Of a stretch of 64,000 bases of DNA, positions 16,752 through 28,723 are shown piece by piece. The first letter of the stretch is position 1. Each line of letters opens with the position of its first letter. The notes beneath the pieces were generated by a model. That model had not been told where the DNA came from and made no database searches. It was given only the letters and a program-made list of their open reading frames with translations. The position numbers were made by a program, and so were the translations under genes. Source of the stretch: Nitrospira sp. (GTDB taxonomy: Bacteria; Nitrospirota; Nitrospiria; Nitrospirales; Nitrospiraceae); contig JALHPO010000010.1 of assembly GCA_022842445.1 (NCBI GenBank), forward strand, positions 28,184 to 92,183. The letters are read 5' to 3'.

Positions 16752-19229
16752 CTAGACCCCTGGAGCATTCACCGGGGCCGGATCTTCCCGCTCACTCGGT
16801 TCGGCCAGCCTGGCCACGGCGACTACACGATCTTCGTCTCCGTCGAGATCGAGAATTCGGACGCCCTGCGTATTGCGGCCGATTTCGCGGATGTCGTCCA
16901 CTTTGCAGCGAAGCACCTTGCCTTGCGCCGCCATCAGCATGATCTCATCGTCGTCCCGCACTTGCAGAAAGCCGACGGCTGGGCCGTTGCGTTCGGTCGT
17001 CTTGACGCTGATGATGCCTTTGCCGCCGCGGCCTTGAATGCGATATTCGCCTACGCGAGTCCGTTTGCCGTAGCCCCCCTCTGTCACGGTCAGGATCGCC
17101 GTGGTGGAGTCGGGGGTAATGGTCTCCATGCCGATCACGTCGTTGCCTTCTTCGAGCGTGATGCCTTTGACACCGTAGGCCATACGGCCCATCGGCCTGA
17201 CTTCTTCTTCTTTGAATCGAATGGTGATCCCTTGTTTCGTGCCGAGAAGAATCTCGCGATGGCCGTCGGTCAATTGAACTCCGATGAGCTTGTCCCCGCT
17301 CTCCAGACCCAACGCAATGATACCGCCTTGGCGCGGATTGCTGTACGCAGCCAACTCGGTCTTCTTGATCAATCCCTTCTTCGTCGCCATGATGATGAAG
17401 CGGTCTTCCCGATATTCCTTCACCGGCAACGTCGCCGTCACCTTCTCACCTCCGGCCAACGCCAATAAGTTTACCAGCGCTTTGCCCTTCGCTGCACGGC
17501 TGGCTTCCGGGATCTCATGCACTTTCAGCCAATAGACCTTGCCGGCATCGGTGAAGAAGAGGAGCGTATCGTGCGTCGAAGCTGTAAACAGGTTCACGAC
17601 GAAATCCTCGTCCTTGATACCCATGCCGATCTTGCCTTTGCCGCCCCGCCGTTGCGCGCGGTAGAGCGAGGCCGCATTGCGTTTGATATAGCCGGAATGA
17701 GAGATCGTCACGACGACTTCTTCTTCCGCAATCAAATCTTCGATATTGATCTCGGCCTCTTCTTTCACGATCTGCGTCCGGCGGTCATCCTTGTACTCGT
17801 CACGGATCTGGGTCAGCTCGTCCTTGATGATCGACCGCACCAGCGCCTCGCTGGCCAAGACGGACTTGAGGTATTCGATCTGCTTGAGCACCTCTTGATA
17901 CTCTTCGACCAGTTTGGTCCGCTCAAGCTGTGTCAAGCGCTGGAGCCGCATATCGAGGATGGCCGTGGCTTGGATCTGGCTGAGTGAGAACTGGCGCATC
18001 AACCCGGCGCGGGCTTCGTCAGGGGACTGCGACGCCCTGATGAGCGCGATGACCGCATCGAGATGATCCAATGCGATCTTCAGGCCTTCGAGAATGTGCG
18101 CCCGCTCCTCCGCCTTGCGCAACTCGTACGCGGTCCGGCGCACCACGACTTCGCGGCGGTGTTCGAGAAAGTGATGCAGAATCTGCTTGAGATTGAGCAC
18201 CTCGGGACGATTGTTGACCAGCGCGAGCATGATGACGCCGAAGGTCGTCTCCAGCTGGGTGTGCTTATAGAGATTATTCAGCACGATCAGCGGGATTTCG
18301 TTCCGCTTCAGTTCGATGACCACCCGCACCCCTTCGCGATCGGACGATTCGTCGCGCAAGTCGGAAATGCCCTTCAACCGGTCATCCTGTATCAGCTCGG
18401 CGATCTTTTCGATCAGCTTGGCTTTGTTGACCTGGTAGGGAACTTCCGTGACGATGAGGCGCTCGCGATCGGTGCGCTCGTCGGTTTCCACCACCACCTT
18501 CGCCCGCAGCTTGAGGAGGCCCCGTCCCGTTTCATAGGCATCTTTAATGCCGCTCTTCCCGTAAATAAAACCCGCCGTGGGGAAGTCGGGCCCCTGAATT
18601 TTCTGCATCAACTGCGCGATGGTGACGTCCTGATTCTCCAGCAGAAGCAGCAACCCATCGATCACTTCACCGAGATTGTGCGTGGGAATGTTCGTCGCAT
18701 ACCCGACGGCGATCCCGCCGGCTCCGTTGATGAGGAGATTGGGCACCTTGGTCGGCAGCACGAGCGGCTCTTGACGGGATTCGTCGTAGTTAGGACCGAA
18801 GTCGACCGTATCTTTATCGATGTCGGCCAGCAGGTCTTCCGCGAGCTTGGTCATGCGGGCTTCCGTGTAGCGCATGGCCGCCGGCGAATCGCCGTCCATC
18901 GACCCGTAGTTGCCTTGGCCGTCGACCAGCGGATAGCGCATGTTGAAATCCTGCGCCATCCGGACAAGCGTATCGTAAATGGCCGTGTCGCCGTGGGGAT
19001 GGTAATTCCCCATGATCTCGCCCACGATTTTGGCGGACTTCCGGTAGGCCCGGTTGGAAGCCAGACCCATTTCATTCATGCCGTAGAGGATACGGCGATG
19101 GACCGGTTTGAGCCCGTCACGGACGTCGGGAAGCGCCCGTCCGACGATCACACTCATGGCGTAATCGAGATACGACGACTTCATCTCGTCTTCGATCGCG
19201 ATATGGCCTAATCTCTCGTCAGGCGGCAT
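16752..19229 (-). CDS. gyrA: DNA gyrase subunit A
   Basis: 825 residues. Cleaves and rejoins DNA in the A2B2 gyrase that introduces negative supercoils. The winged-helix domain has catalytic Tyr121 in M-R-Y-T-E-A-R; the quinolone-resistance segment reads [11 protein letters not shown] with Thr82 and Asp86. A coiled coil and the C-terminal pinwheel of six blades follow, with the GyrA box as QRRGGKGK, which separates gyrase from topoisomerase IV. ATG at 19229. It follows gyrB in the same direction across a 97-bp repeat-bearing gap. Confidence 0.98.
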   Translation of the reverse strand: MPPDERLGHIAIEDEMKSSYLDYAMSVIVGRALPDVRDGLKPVHRRILYGMNEMGLASNRAYRKSAKIVGEIMGNYHPHGDTAIYDTLVRMAQDFNMRYPLVDGQGNYGSMDGDSPAAMRYTEARMTKLAEDLLADIDKDTVDFGPNYDESRQEPLVLPTKVPNLLINGAGGIAVGYATNIPTHNLGEVIDGLLLLLENQDVTIAQLMQKIQGPDFPTAGFIYGKSGIKDAYETGRGLLKLRAKVVVETDERTDRERLIVTEVPYQVNKAKLIEKIAELIQDDRLKGISDLRDESSDREGVRVVIELKRNEIPLIVLNNLYKHTQLETTFGVIMLALVNNRPEVLNLKQILHHFLEHRREVVVRRTAYELRKAEERAHILEGLKIALDHLDAVIALIRASQSPDEARAGLMRQFSLSQIQATAILDMRLQRLTQLERTKLVEEYQEVLKQIEYLKSVLASEALVRSIIKDELTQIRDEYKDDRRTQIVKEEAEINIEDLIAEEEVVVTISHSGYIKRNAASLYRAQRRGGKGKIGMGIKDEDFVVNLFTASTHDTLLFFTDAGKVYWLKVHEIPEASRAAKGKALVNLLALAGGEKVTATLPVKEYREDRFIIMATKKGLIKKTELAAYSNPRQGGIIALGLESGDKLIGVQLTDGHREILLGTKQGITIRFKEEEVRPMGRMAYGVKGITLEEGNDVIGMETITPDSTTAILTVTEGGYGKRTRVGEYRIQGRGGKGIISVKTTERNGPAVGFLQVRDDDEIMLMAAQGKVLRCKVDDIREIGRNTQGVRILDLDGDEDRVVAVARLAEPSEREDPAPVNAPGV

Positions 19230-19326
19230 AGATCTCCCTCAAAGGCTATCGGCTTACAGCCCTCAGCTATCAGCTTTGGCTCGTCAGCTCCGGAAAGCTG
19301 ACCGCTGAATGCCGACAGCTTCCTCG
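19230..19326. repeat. Inverted heptamer array between gyrB and gyrA
   Basis: Four 7-mers (TCAGCTA type) lie at 19263-19290, a 5-bp centre follows, then four 7-mers in inverted sense (AGCTGAC type) at 19296-19323. The innermost TCAGCT/AGCTGA pair can form a hairpin. The heptamer word differs from the GTNARRS family found in three other gaps, but the architecture is the same. Confidence 0.6.
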
Positions 19327-21822
<2,496 letters not shown>

Positions 21823-21893
21823 TCATAGGATCACACGCTATGCATCCATCGAAGGAGCCGGATGCGTAGGACTATCCCCGCGGGTGATACGCC

Positions 21894-23021
21894 TCAGATT
21901 TTGATCGGCATGACGACGCACTTGAATCCAGGGCTCTCGGATTCCTGGATCAAACAAGGGCTGAGCGGCGTCTCGATCTGCAAGGACACAGTCTCCCCGT
22001 CCATGACGCCGAATACGTCCAAGAGATAGCGGGCGTTGAACCCGGAACTGAGCGACTCGCCTTCGTAGCGAGCAGGTAATTCCTCGGTGGCCTCACCGTA
22101 ATCCGGACTGCTGGAAAACAGGGTCATCTTGCCCGGTGCGAAGGAAACCTTCACAGCGCTGGCTTTATCTCTGGAAAGAACCGAGACGCGGCGGAGCGCA
22201 CTTTCCAGCTCGATCCGGTTCACGCTGATTTTTTTACCACCCTCCTTTGGGATGACCTGCTGGTAGTTGGGATAGTTGCCTTCCATCAATCGGGACGTCA
22301 GCAACAGGCCGCTTTTTCGAAAGATCATGAGGTTCTTGGCAAATCCGATCAGAGGTTCGCCATCCCCTCCCTCTTCCAGGAGACGGCGCATTTCGTGCGC
22401 TGCCTTTTTGGGAATGATCGCTTTGATTTCCTGCGGGACACCCTTGCCACCGGCTTGGCTCATCTCATGCTCCGCCACAGCTAACCGGTGACCGTCCGTG
22501 CCGACCAATCGAAGCGTGGTTTTCTTCTCCGTGTTGATGAGCGTGACCAGCAGGCCGTTCAGAATGTACCGGGCATCGTTATCCCCGGCGGCAAACAACG
22601 TCTTACGGATCAACTCCAACAGACCGTCTCCCGAGAGCGGCGTCAACCCTTCCCGTTCGATGGCCGGCAAGGCAGGATAGTCGGCGCTGGGCAACCCGAC
22701 GATCTTGAACTGGCTCTTGCCCATTTGAATGGTCGTCCAGTTGTTCTCTCCTGTAGTCAACTCAATGTCGCCCGACGGCAATTCCTTAATGATCTCAAAC
22801 AGTTTACGGGCCGAGATCGTCACACCCCCGGTCTCGAGCACAGCCGCTTTGTACAAGCCACGCATGCCGATCTCGAGATCCGTCGCCACAATTTCAGCCC
22901 CCTCCTGCCTGGCTTCCAGCAGAACGTTGGACAAGATGGGCATGGTATTCCGTTTCTCCACAACTCCCTGCACCCGTTGAAGCCCCGTCAACAGTTCATC
23001 CCGTCCGATCCGTACTTTCAT
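21894..23021 (-). CDS. dnaN: DNA polymerase III beta sliding clamp
   Basis: 375 residues, three-domain clamp that encircles DNA. The start MKVRIGRDELLTGLQRVQGVVEKRNTMPIL is typical; LPSADYPALP, ARYILNGLLV, TDGHRLA and the C-terminal VVMPIKI are in family order, the last forming part of the partner-peptide pocket. It follows dnaA by 23 nt in the classical dnaA-dnaN arrangement and is probably cotranscribed. Confidence 0.98.
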   Translation of the reverse strand: MKVRIGRDELLTGLQRVQGVVEKRNTMPILSNVLLEARQEGAEIVATDLEIGMRGLYKAAVLETGGVTISARKLFEIIKELPSGDIELTTGENNWTTIQMGKSQFKIVGLPSADYPALPAIEREGLTPLSGDGLLELIRKTLFAAGDNDARYILNGLLVTLINTEKKTTLRLVGTDGHRLAVAEHEMSQAGGKGVPQEIKAIIPKKAAHEMRRLLEEGGDGEPLIGFAKNLMIFRKSGLLLTSRLMEGNYPNYQQVIPKEGGKKISVNRIELESALRRVSVLSRDKASAVKVSFAPGKMTLFSSSPDYGEATEELPARYEGESLSSGFNARYLLDVFGVMDGETVSLQIETPLSPCLIQESESPGFKCVVMPIKI

Positions 23022-23044
23022 GGCGCAGTCTCCAAATGAAACCC

Positions 23045-24388
23045 TTATCTACGCAGAATGTGCTCTTTCAACGTTTCCAGTGTCGTGTGCAATGCGGTGT
23101 CGGCCTCTTTGGCTTTTGACACTTGTCTGCACGCGTGAATGATGGTCGTGTGATCCTTGCCTCCGAATTGGCGCCCGATTTCCGGATAGGAGGCATCGGT
23201 CAGTTCGCGGCAGAGAAACATCGCGATCTGCCGGGGATGCACCAGTGTCTTGCTGCGGCGGCGCGATTTCAACTCGTTCATCTTGACATGGAACTGAGCG
23301 CACACAGCTTCTTGGATGTCGTCCATTGCGACGATTTTTTTCTTGTCCCCGATCAGGTCACGGAGCACGTTCTTGGCCATGTCCAGTGTAATGACCTGGC
23401 CTGTCAACGAGGCATAGGCGCCAAGCCGGACCAAACTGCCTTCCAGCTCGCGGATGTTGCTTTTCATGGCGCCGGCGAGAAACTGAATGACATCTTCCGG
23501 CAGCGTAATCCCCTCGTCCTCCGATTTTTTCCTCAAAATCGCTATACGCGTCTCGACATCTGGCGGCTGTAAATCCGCAATCAATCCCCATTCGAACCGT
23601 GACCGGAGACGTTCTTCGATATCCGGCATATCCTTGGGAAACCTGTCGCTGGATAGAACTATCTGTTTATGCCCTTCGTACAGGGAGTTGAACGTATGGA
23701 AAAACTCCTCTTGGGTCCGTTCTTTCCCGACGAGAAACTGGATGTCGTCGATCATCAGCATGTCGATGTGGCGGTAGCGCTTTCGGAGATCCGTCATCTT
23801 GTCGTATCGGATAGAGTTGATGACCTCATTTGTGAATTGCTCGGTCGTCAGATACGCAATGCGGAGGTCCGTACGTTCAGCCACATGGTTTCCGATCGCA
23901 TTCAGAAGATGGGTCTTACCCAGCCCGACACCGCCGTAAATGAAGAGCGGATTGTACGTCTTTCCGGGCTGCTCAGAGACGGCCATACAGGCCGCATGGG
24001 CAAACTGATTTCCCGCTCCTACGACGAAATTCTCGAACGTGTATTTCGGATTGAGTTGAATGCCTCGGCGGGATTTCATCTGGCCCGAAGCTTTGGACGG
24101 AGTCGAAGCGGCTTGAGGCTCAACTAATCGTGACGCGGGCTTCTGTGATACGACGAAACTTACCGACACGTTTCCGCCACCGCGAGCCGATGACACCGCC
24201 TCGACCAACAACGGGGCATAATGGGTATGCAACCAGTCACCGAAAAATTTGTTCGGTACTCCGATGTGGGCGGTGGAGTTTTCAATCCGATCAAGGCGTG
24301 TCGGGATGAACCAGGTGTCATAGACTTGCCTGGGGACCTTCCCTTGGATGTACTGAAGAGCTTCTTGCCAGACTGTATCGACGCTCAT
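23045..24388 (-). CDS. dnaA: Chromosomal replication initiator DnaA
   Basis: 447 residues. Domain I 1-80 for helicase and regulator contacts (WFIPTRLD), a short linker, the AAA+ domain with Walker A GGVGLGKTHLL and Walker B MLMIDDIQFL, then domain IV with the DNA-binding signature G-G-K-D-H-T-T-I-I-H-A. It binds TTATCCACA-type boxes, several of which lie just upstream of the gene. ATG at 24388 with no clear Shine-Dalgarno sequence. Transcribed away from oriC together with dnaN and probably gyrB. Confidence 0.98.
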   Translation of the reverse strand: MSVDTVWQEALQYIQGKVPRQVYDTWFIPTRLDRIENSTAHIGVPNKFFGDWLHTHYAPLLVEAVSSARGGGNVSVSFVVSQKPASRLVEPQAASTPSKASGQMKSRRGIQLNPKYTFENFVVGAGNQFAHAACMAVSEQPGKTYNPLFIYGGVGLGKTHLLNAIGNHVAERTDLRIAYLTTEQFTNEVINSIRYDKMTDLRKRYRHIDMLMIDDIQFLVGKERTQEEFFHTFNSLYEGHKQIVLSSDRFPKDMPDIEERLRSRFEWGLIADLQPPDVETRIAILRKKSEDEGITLPEDVIQFLAGAMKSNIRELEGSLVRLGAYASLTGQVITLDMAKNVLRDLIGDKKKIVAMDDIQEAVCAQFHVKMNELKSRRRSKTLVHPRQIAMFLCRELTDASYPEIGRQFGGKDHTTIIHACRQVSKAKEADTALHTTLETLKEHILRR

Positions 24389-24403
24389 AAATCACGGAGA
24401 TTT

Positions 24404-24690
24404 CTATACACAGGATTATTCACACCTGTGGATAACTTGGTACTTTGAGATGGGTTTATCAAGCTGGACAAGGTGCTCAATACCATGTCCCCACCATCGT
24501 TGTCGAGTTGTGTTTTAGACCCCATAAGTTTTCCACAGGATTCGTCCAAGCTATACGGAGTCTGCCCGGAGGGAATCCCCAATCATATACTCATCGGGCG
24601 CGTTATTTTTTCTCTCATTAAACAATGTGATCACTACTATCCACAGTATTCCCTTCCCTACTCCGACTCCGACTCCGACTCCGACTCCTA
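24404..24690. other. oriC: Replication origin oriC with DnaA boxes
   Basis: Upstream of dnaA, DnaA-box words cluster: CTATACACA (24404-24412, one mismatch), TTATTCACA (24416-24424), the perfect box TGTGGATAA (24427-24435, reverse), TTTTCCACA (24529-24537) and CTATCCACA (24637-24645, one mismatch). AT-rich stretches near 24600-24625 and 24685-24720 could unwind. The three boxes at 24404-24435 are close enough for cooperative binding and may also autoregulate dnaA. Gene order and boxes together make the origin call strong; its exact ends are inferred. Confidence 0.85.
24661..24690. repeat. Hexamer tandem repeat in oriC
   Basis: About five copies of CTCCGA in direct tandem, the last degenerate (CTCCTA), lying between a DnaA box and an AT-rich segment. 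The unit could present repeated trinucleotide-spaced contacts to DnaA, or may be a slippage tract. There is no coding frame of note. Confidence 0.8.
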
Positions 24691-24992
24691 ATTTTCTTCT
24701 AATACATAACTTTAAGAGTAAAGAGTCAGAGGATAATGACCTTTGACGCATGCAGGATCATGTCCAGAAGACGTTCATACGTCATAGTCTGTCCCTCTAC
24801 ACCATCATCACCATATGTTGACCGAAGTGCCCCGGCTTGTTGCTCAGATGAAAGCGAATTTTTTGACGTTATCAGAGTACAGGCTGAAACGTTAAGATCC
24901 TTAGAAGAATAAAGCCGAGGGGAAAGCGTATGTGCTGAATGACGAATGAGGTACAAAGGAAAGGACATGGGAGACCTATGGTTAATGACTGA
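24691..24992. other. Non-coding stretch between oriC and the DsrE-like genes
   Basis: About 300 AT-rich bases with no convincing gene, no further perfect DnaA box and no strong hairpin. An 80-codon minus-strand frame exists but lacks a ribosome site and family features. Confidence 0.5.
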
Positions 24993-25334
24993 TCAAAAGA
25001 TCAGTGTCCGGTCCATTGATTTTATGAGCGACCTGATGGTCTCATCAGACTCATATCTGACGGAGAATTCTTTCCGGATCAGAGCTGGATCTGTCTCTGA
25101 TGGAAGAATGAAAGGAATTTCAAGATGTTGGACAGATGGAAGGTATTTTTCCAGTATGTCTACATCGACGATATCGTCAAGATCGTCAGAGAGGAGACGA
25201 TGAGCTTCGCCTAAGAGGACAACAGTCGTGGTATGAGATCCTGCGACGAGGCCAAGCGCAATTCGTAGGGCTTCAACCGGCCTATGGGTCTTTCGTGGAT
25301 CTTCTTGAATGACAACCGCGATAGTTTTAGCCAT
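24993..25334 (-). CDS. DsrE-like small protein (second of pair)
   Basis: 113 residues from the ATG at 25334, which lies inside the end of the preceding gene (17-nt overlap). M-A-K-T-I-A-V-V-I then E-A-L-R-I-A-L-G-L-V-A-G and T-T-V-V-L-L-G-E-A-H-R-L-L suggest a DsrE/TusC-type alpha/beta fold, in which paired subunits handle protein-bound sulfur. No cysteine is present, as in non-catalytic members. No dsr or tus genes are next to it. Assignment is by pattern only; the pairing with the upstream Cys-containing protein supports a two-subunit complex. Confidence 0.6.
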   Translation of the reverse strand: MAKTIAVVIQEDPRKTHRPVEALRIALGLVAGSHTTTVVLLGEAHRLLSDDLDDIVDVDILEKYLPSVQHLEIPFILPSETDPALIRKEFSVRYESDETIRSLIKSMDRTLIF

Positions 25335-25350
25335 GACAAGTAGGTTGACG

Positions 25351-25668
25351 TCAGGTAAATGAAAGAAATGGATCACATGCGTCGATGATTCCAGAAAGGA
25401 CAACGAGTCCGGACAGGGAAATGGCCGGGTCCAGGTCCGCCGTTGAGACATGATGTTGCTGACACCCATAGGCGCAGGCAAAGACTTTTACGCCTGATTG
25501 AGCAATCTGTCGATACCGTGGATCAGACAGGTTCTTCACTCCCTCATCGATGAGATAGAGATAGACCTCATGACCGGCTGAAAGAGCTGCTTGTGCAAGT
25601 CCGTGGACTGTCACCGCACTATCATGGGAAGGGGGCAGGGCGAGGAGGAGACCGAGCTTCCGTTTCAT
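25351..25668 (-). CDS. DsrE/TusD-like small protein (first of pair)
   Basis: 105 residues. Start M-K-R-K-L-G-L-L-L, then A-L-S-A-G-H-E-V-Y-L-Y-L-I-D-E-G-V and V-K-V-F-A-C-A-Y-G-C, where the first Cys is at the position of the active persulfide cysteine of DsrE/TusD; a second Cys follows three residues later. The C-terminus is L-S-G-L-V-V-L-S. The family moves sulfur as persulfide in tRNA thiolation or sulfur oxidation. The upstream region is very AT-rich with a TATAAT-like box and no Shine-Dalgarno sequence. It is translationally linked to the next gene. Confidence 0.65.
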   Translation of the reverse strand: MKRKLGLLLALPPSHDSAVTVHGLAQAALSAGHEVYLYLIDEGVKNLSDPRYRQIAQSGVKVFACAYGCQQHHVSTADLDPAISLSGLVVLSGIIDACDPFLSFT

Positions 25669-25776
25669 TTTAATAATTCACAGGAATTTATATTATATAA
25701 TCATATACTTATGAATGTTATGTGACATTGAAAAAGTAAGAGTTTTTGAGGGAAAAGTCAATGGGAAAAAATGGGA
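25669..25776 (-). promoter_or_regulatory. Strongly AT-rich gap with candidate promoter
   Basis: Roughly 100 bases, far richer in A and T than the rest of the window. On the minus strand TATAAT-like words about 20-30 nt before the DsrE-like start could be the -10. TAATTCACA on the plus strand resembles a DnaA box with mismatch. It could be only a promoter, or a second unwinding element 1.3 kb from dnaA. Confidence 0.4.
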
Positions 25777-27039
25777 TCAGGAAGCGCGAAGGAGAGAGGA
25801 TATGTCACGAGAGAGAGAGGTGAGGGAAACATCACGCTGAGCCTTTGTAGTCATATCACGGAGGATGCCAGTACCCTTCGCAACCTCATCATCTCCGATG
25901 ATCAAAGTAAATCTTGAGCCGGATCTGTCTGCCTGGCGCAAGTGGGATTTGAGTGTACCGGCCCGAAAATCAGACACCGACCGGATTCCAGCCAGCCGAA
26001 GCTCCTCAAGGGCGGAAAGACCTGTCGCTGATCCCTGGCTTCCAAACCCCGCAATATAGACGGTCGTAGACCCGGGGAGCGAGACTGGTGCCGTCTCGGA
26101 GAGCATCATCACCATGCGTTCCAATCCAAGCGCAAATCCGACAGCCGGGGTCGGTGGACCGCCAAGGGTCTCGATAAGGCCATCGTAGCGTCCGCCGGCT
26201 CCTACCGCATTTTGCGCACCTAAACTTGTCGATGTGACCTCAAAAGTTGTGAGACAATAATAATCGAGGCCACGAACGAGCCGGTGGTTCAGTCGATAAG
26301 GAATCCCGATGGAGTCAAGGCCGGCTACCACAGCGGCAAAGTACCCGCGGGCCTTTTCCGAAAGGGAATCGGCGAGCCGGGGAGCCGCCTCGGTTGCAGC
26401 CCGACACTCGGGAACTTTGCAATCCAAGACCCTGAGCGGGTTTGTCTCGACACGCCGCTGGCAATTTCCGCAGAGCCGTTCCATGTCCCGCGTTAGATAG
26501 GCAACCAGCAGAGGACGATAGGATTCTCGATCAGCAGTATAGCCAAGGTTGTTGATCTCCAAGGTCAGGGCCGGAAGGTTCAGGTCTGAAAGAATCCGCC
26601 ATAACAATGCGATGACTTCAACGTCGGCGCGAGGGTCTGATGTGCCCAACGACTCGATGCCAAACTGGTGAAATTGGCGCAGACGGCCTGCCTGAGGCCG
26701 TTCATGACGAAACATCGGTCCCATATAGAAATATTTCTGTGGTAAAGGATCGGCAGCGCGATTGTGTTCGATAAAGGCACGAACTGTTCCTGCGGTGCCT
26801 TCGGGCCGGAGCGTGAGCGAGGTGCCGTCCCGGTCCTGGAATGTGTACATCTCTTTTTCGACGATGTCGGTCGATGCCCCGATGCTTCGGGCGAACAGGG
26901 TTGTGACTTCGAAAATCGGGACGCGAAGTTCCTGAAAGCCATAACGGACGGCCCACTGCCGGGCAGTCTCCTCGATGAGCCGCCAGCGGGGAGTCTCTTC
27001 CGGAAGAATGTCTTTGACGCCCTTAATGCCTTTGATCAT
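25777..27039 (-). CDS. hisS: Histidyl-tRNA synthetase
   Basis: 420 residues from the ATG at 27039 (M-I-K-G-I-K-G-V-K-D-I-L-P-E-E is the typical beginning; the 34 codons before it, in a repeat-bearing gap, are not). Class II synthetase: motif 1 near FQELRVPIFEVTTLF, motif 2 near FYMGPMFRHERPQAGRLRQF, His-specific GLDYYCLTTFEV, motif 3 AVGFALGLERM, then the anticodon-binding domain. No strong ribosome site precedes the start. Confidence 0.96.
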   Translation of the reverse strand: MIKGIKGVKDILPEETPRWRLIEETARQWAVRYGFQELRVPIFEVTTLFARSIGASTDIVEKEMYTFQDRDGTSLTLRPEGTAGTVRAFIEHNRAADPLPQKYFYMGPMFRHERPQAGRLRQFHQFGIESLGTSDPRADVEVIALLWRILSDLNLPALTLEINNLGYTADRESYRPLLVAYLTRDMERLCGNCQRRVETNPLRVLDCKVPECRAATEAAPRLADSLSEKARGYFAAVVAGLDSIGIPYRLNHRLVRGLDYYCLTTFEVTSTSLGAQNAVGAGGRYDGLIETLGGPPTPAVGFALGLERMVMMLSETAPVSLPGSTTVYIAGFGSQGSATGLSALEELRLAGIRSVSDFRAGTLKSHLRQADRSGSRFTLIIGDDEVAKGTGILRDMTTKAQRDVSLTSLSRDISSLLRAS

Positions 27040-27050
27040 ACCCAGAACCG

Positions 27051-27099
27051 GTAAGGGGTTAGGCGTGAGGTGCCTCATGTGGAACCCCCTACCTCTAAC
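27051..27099. repeat. Inverted heptamer array upstream of hisS
   Basis: Three 7-mers of type GTNAGGN fill 27051-27071; inverted-sense 7-mers follow at 27072-27078 and at 27086-27099. Phase is kept at 7 throughout. Same word family as 7741-7808 and 56725-56812. Confidence 0.6.
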
Positions 27100-27219
27100 G
27101 AGTTTCAGCGAACTATAGCGGCGCATTCTGAGGCAAGTCAACGGAGCCGATCTTGCGCCTTATCGGTACGAGAGGTATAGTGCGCCTCCTTCGCTCTGTA
27201 CCAGAATTAGGAACGGTCT

Positions 27220-28707
27220 ATGAGTCAGGAACAATCCGGCCGCCGTGTGATGGCCCTCGCGCCGATGCCTCCGGAGAAGTCCGCCTATGCCTTGGCGCGC
27301 TACAGCCGGTCGCCGGACTCCATCGAAAACAGCATCACGTGGGTCCACGGCCACTCCTCGGAGAAGTTCTGGGAGCAGTTCTACTTCGACTACGGCCATG
27401 CTTCGATCGCGGACTTGGGCCACGTCGTCGTCTGTTTTGAAGAAATCTCCGAGCTTGCAGCGATCCGGTTGGAAGACGAGCCGCTCTGGGATGGTCAGGC
27501 CAAATCCAGCCGGTACCAGAACTTTGCGTCGAGTCGATGGTATGTCCCGGGCCAGATTCGAGGCAGCGAAACCGAGGCGGTCTACGAGGGCATTCTGCGC
27601 AGCCTGTCCGAAGTCTATCGGCTCTTGCACGATCCCTTGATCGCCCATCTTTCTGAACGGGACCCCCGCCCCGAATCGATGAAGCCGGCCGACTATCAAC
27701 GCACGATCGCCGCGCGCGCGTTCGACGCGACGCGCTACCTGCTTCCGCTCGCGGCCAAGACGAACGTGGGCCAGGTCGTGAGCATCCGTACGCTGGAAAA
27801 GCAGATCACCCGCTTGCTGTCGTCGCAGTTGCCGGAGCTGCGCGCCATCGGCGATGATTTGAAAGAGGCCTGCCGGCGCCCACCAGTCAATCTCTGGGGC
27901 GAACTGAACGGGCAAACCGCCGGACTGAATGAACCCTTGGCGCCGACACTGGCTCGGCATGCGAAGGCGAGTCCCTATCAAGAGTCGGTCTATGCTGATT
28001 TGTCCCGCCATGCGAAAGATGTCTTGCGCGGGACGGGGCTTGATCAGCCCGATCGCTGGGGCGAAGTCGAGTCAGTCGAGCTGATCGATCCGCACGATCC
28101 GCTGGACGAAGTCGTCACCACGCTGCTCTATCGCGTCACGCAGGCTCCGTATCGCACGCTGCTGTCGTTGGTGAAAGAATGGTCCGACAAGCAGAAGCAA
28201 GACACGATCGAGGTGGCGACGCGACAGCGAGGGCCGTACGATGAACTGATCAAAGAATTTCGCTGCGGCTACTCGTTCAATTTCGATATCCTGATGGACA
28301 TCGGCGCATGGAGAGATATGCACCGCCACCGGCGATGCCAGCAGGTTCAGCAGAATTTCACGACCGTTCACGGATACGATGTGCCGCCGCCGCTTGTCGA
28401 AGCAGGATTGGATCAAGAGTACCGGCAGGCGATGGACGCGGTGCGCCACGATATCGAGTTGCTCAGGAAAAAGGACCAGGAGGCCTCGCTCTACGCTGTC
28501 CCGTTCGGTTTTAAAGTGCGGTGTCTGTTCAAAATGGATTATGCCGAGGCGGAGTATATCGCCAGGCTCCGTTCCGGTGTGAAGGGCCATTGGTCGTACC
28601 GCACCGTTGCGTGGCAGATGAAACAGAAGCTCGCCGCGCGCTATCCTGCTCTGGGGGAACGCATCCAAGCCACGCCCCCGGATGTTGAAGACACACTGAC
28701 CCGGTAA
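27220..28707 (+). CDS. ThyX-like protein with two fused ThyX domains
   Basis: 495 residues, about twice the length of FAD-dependent thymidylate synthase ThyX (around 220-250). The N-terminal half has YGHASIADLGHVVVCFEEIS, SSRYQNFASSRWYVP and ATRYLLPLAAKTNVGQVVSIRTLEKQ; the C-terminal half has the R-H-R of the ThyX motif at 369-371 followed by RCQQVQQN, and RLRSGVKGHWSYRTVAWQM. The canonical motif is RHR-x7-S; here the Ser position is Asn, so catalytic competence in dTMP synthesis is uncertain. The cell may have another thymidylate synthase. It stands alone 180 bp from divergent hisS. Confidence 0.8.
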   Translation: MSQEQSGRRVMALAPMPPEKSAYALARYSRSPDSIENSITWVHGHSSEKFWEQFYFDYGHASIADLGHVVVCFEEISELAAIRLEDEPLWDGQAKSSRYQNFASSRWYVPGQIRGSETEAVYEGILRSLSEVYRLLHDPLIAHLSERDPRPESMKPADYQRTIAARAFDATRYLLPLAAKTNVGQVVSIRTLEKQITRLLSSQLPELRAIGDDLKEACRRPPVNLWGELNGQTAGLNEPLAPTLARHAKASPYQESVYADLSRHAKDVLRGTGLDQPDRWGEVESVELIDPHDPLDEVVTTLLYRVTQAPYRTLLSLVKEWSDKQKQDTIEVATRQRGPYDELIKEFRCGYSFNFDILMDIGAWRDMHRHRRCQQVQQNFTTVHGYDVPPPLVEAGLDQEYRQAMDAVRHDIELLRKKDQEASLYAVPFGFKVRCLFKMDYAEAEYIARLRSGVKGHWSYRTVAWQMKQKLAARYPALGERIQATPPDVEDTLTR

Positions 28708-28723
28708 AAGTCTCACGCGACAC

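Noticed and set aside
18063..19211. 382-codon plus-strand frame opposite gyrA
   Set aside because: Same reason: mirrored codon bias of gyrA, no start signal.
24661..24690. CTCCGA tract as a CRISPR or coding repeat
   Set aside because: Unit of 6 bp with no spacers; not CRISPR. The reverse frame gives only a Gly-Val run.
24726..24968. 80-codon minus-strand frame next to oriC
   Set aside because: AT-rich non-coding composition, no ribosome site; treated as part of the origin flank.
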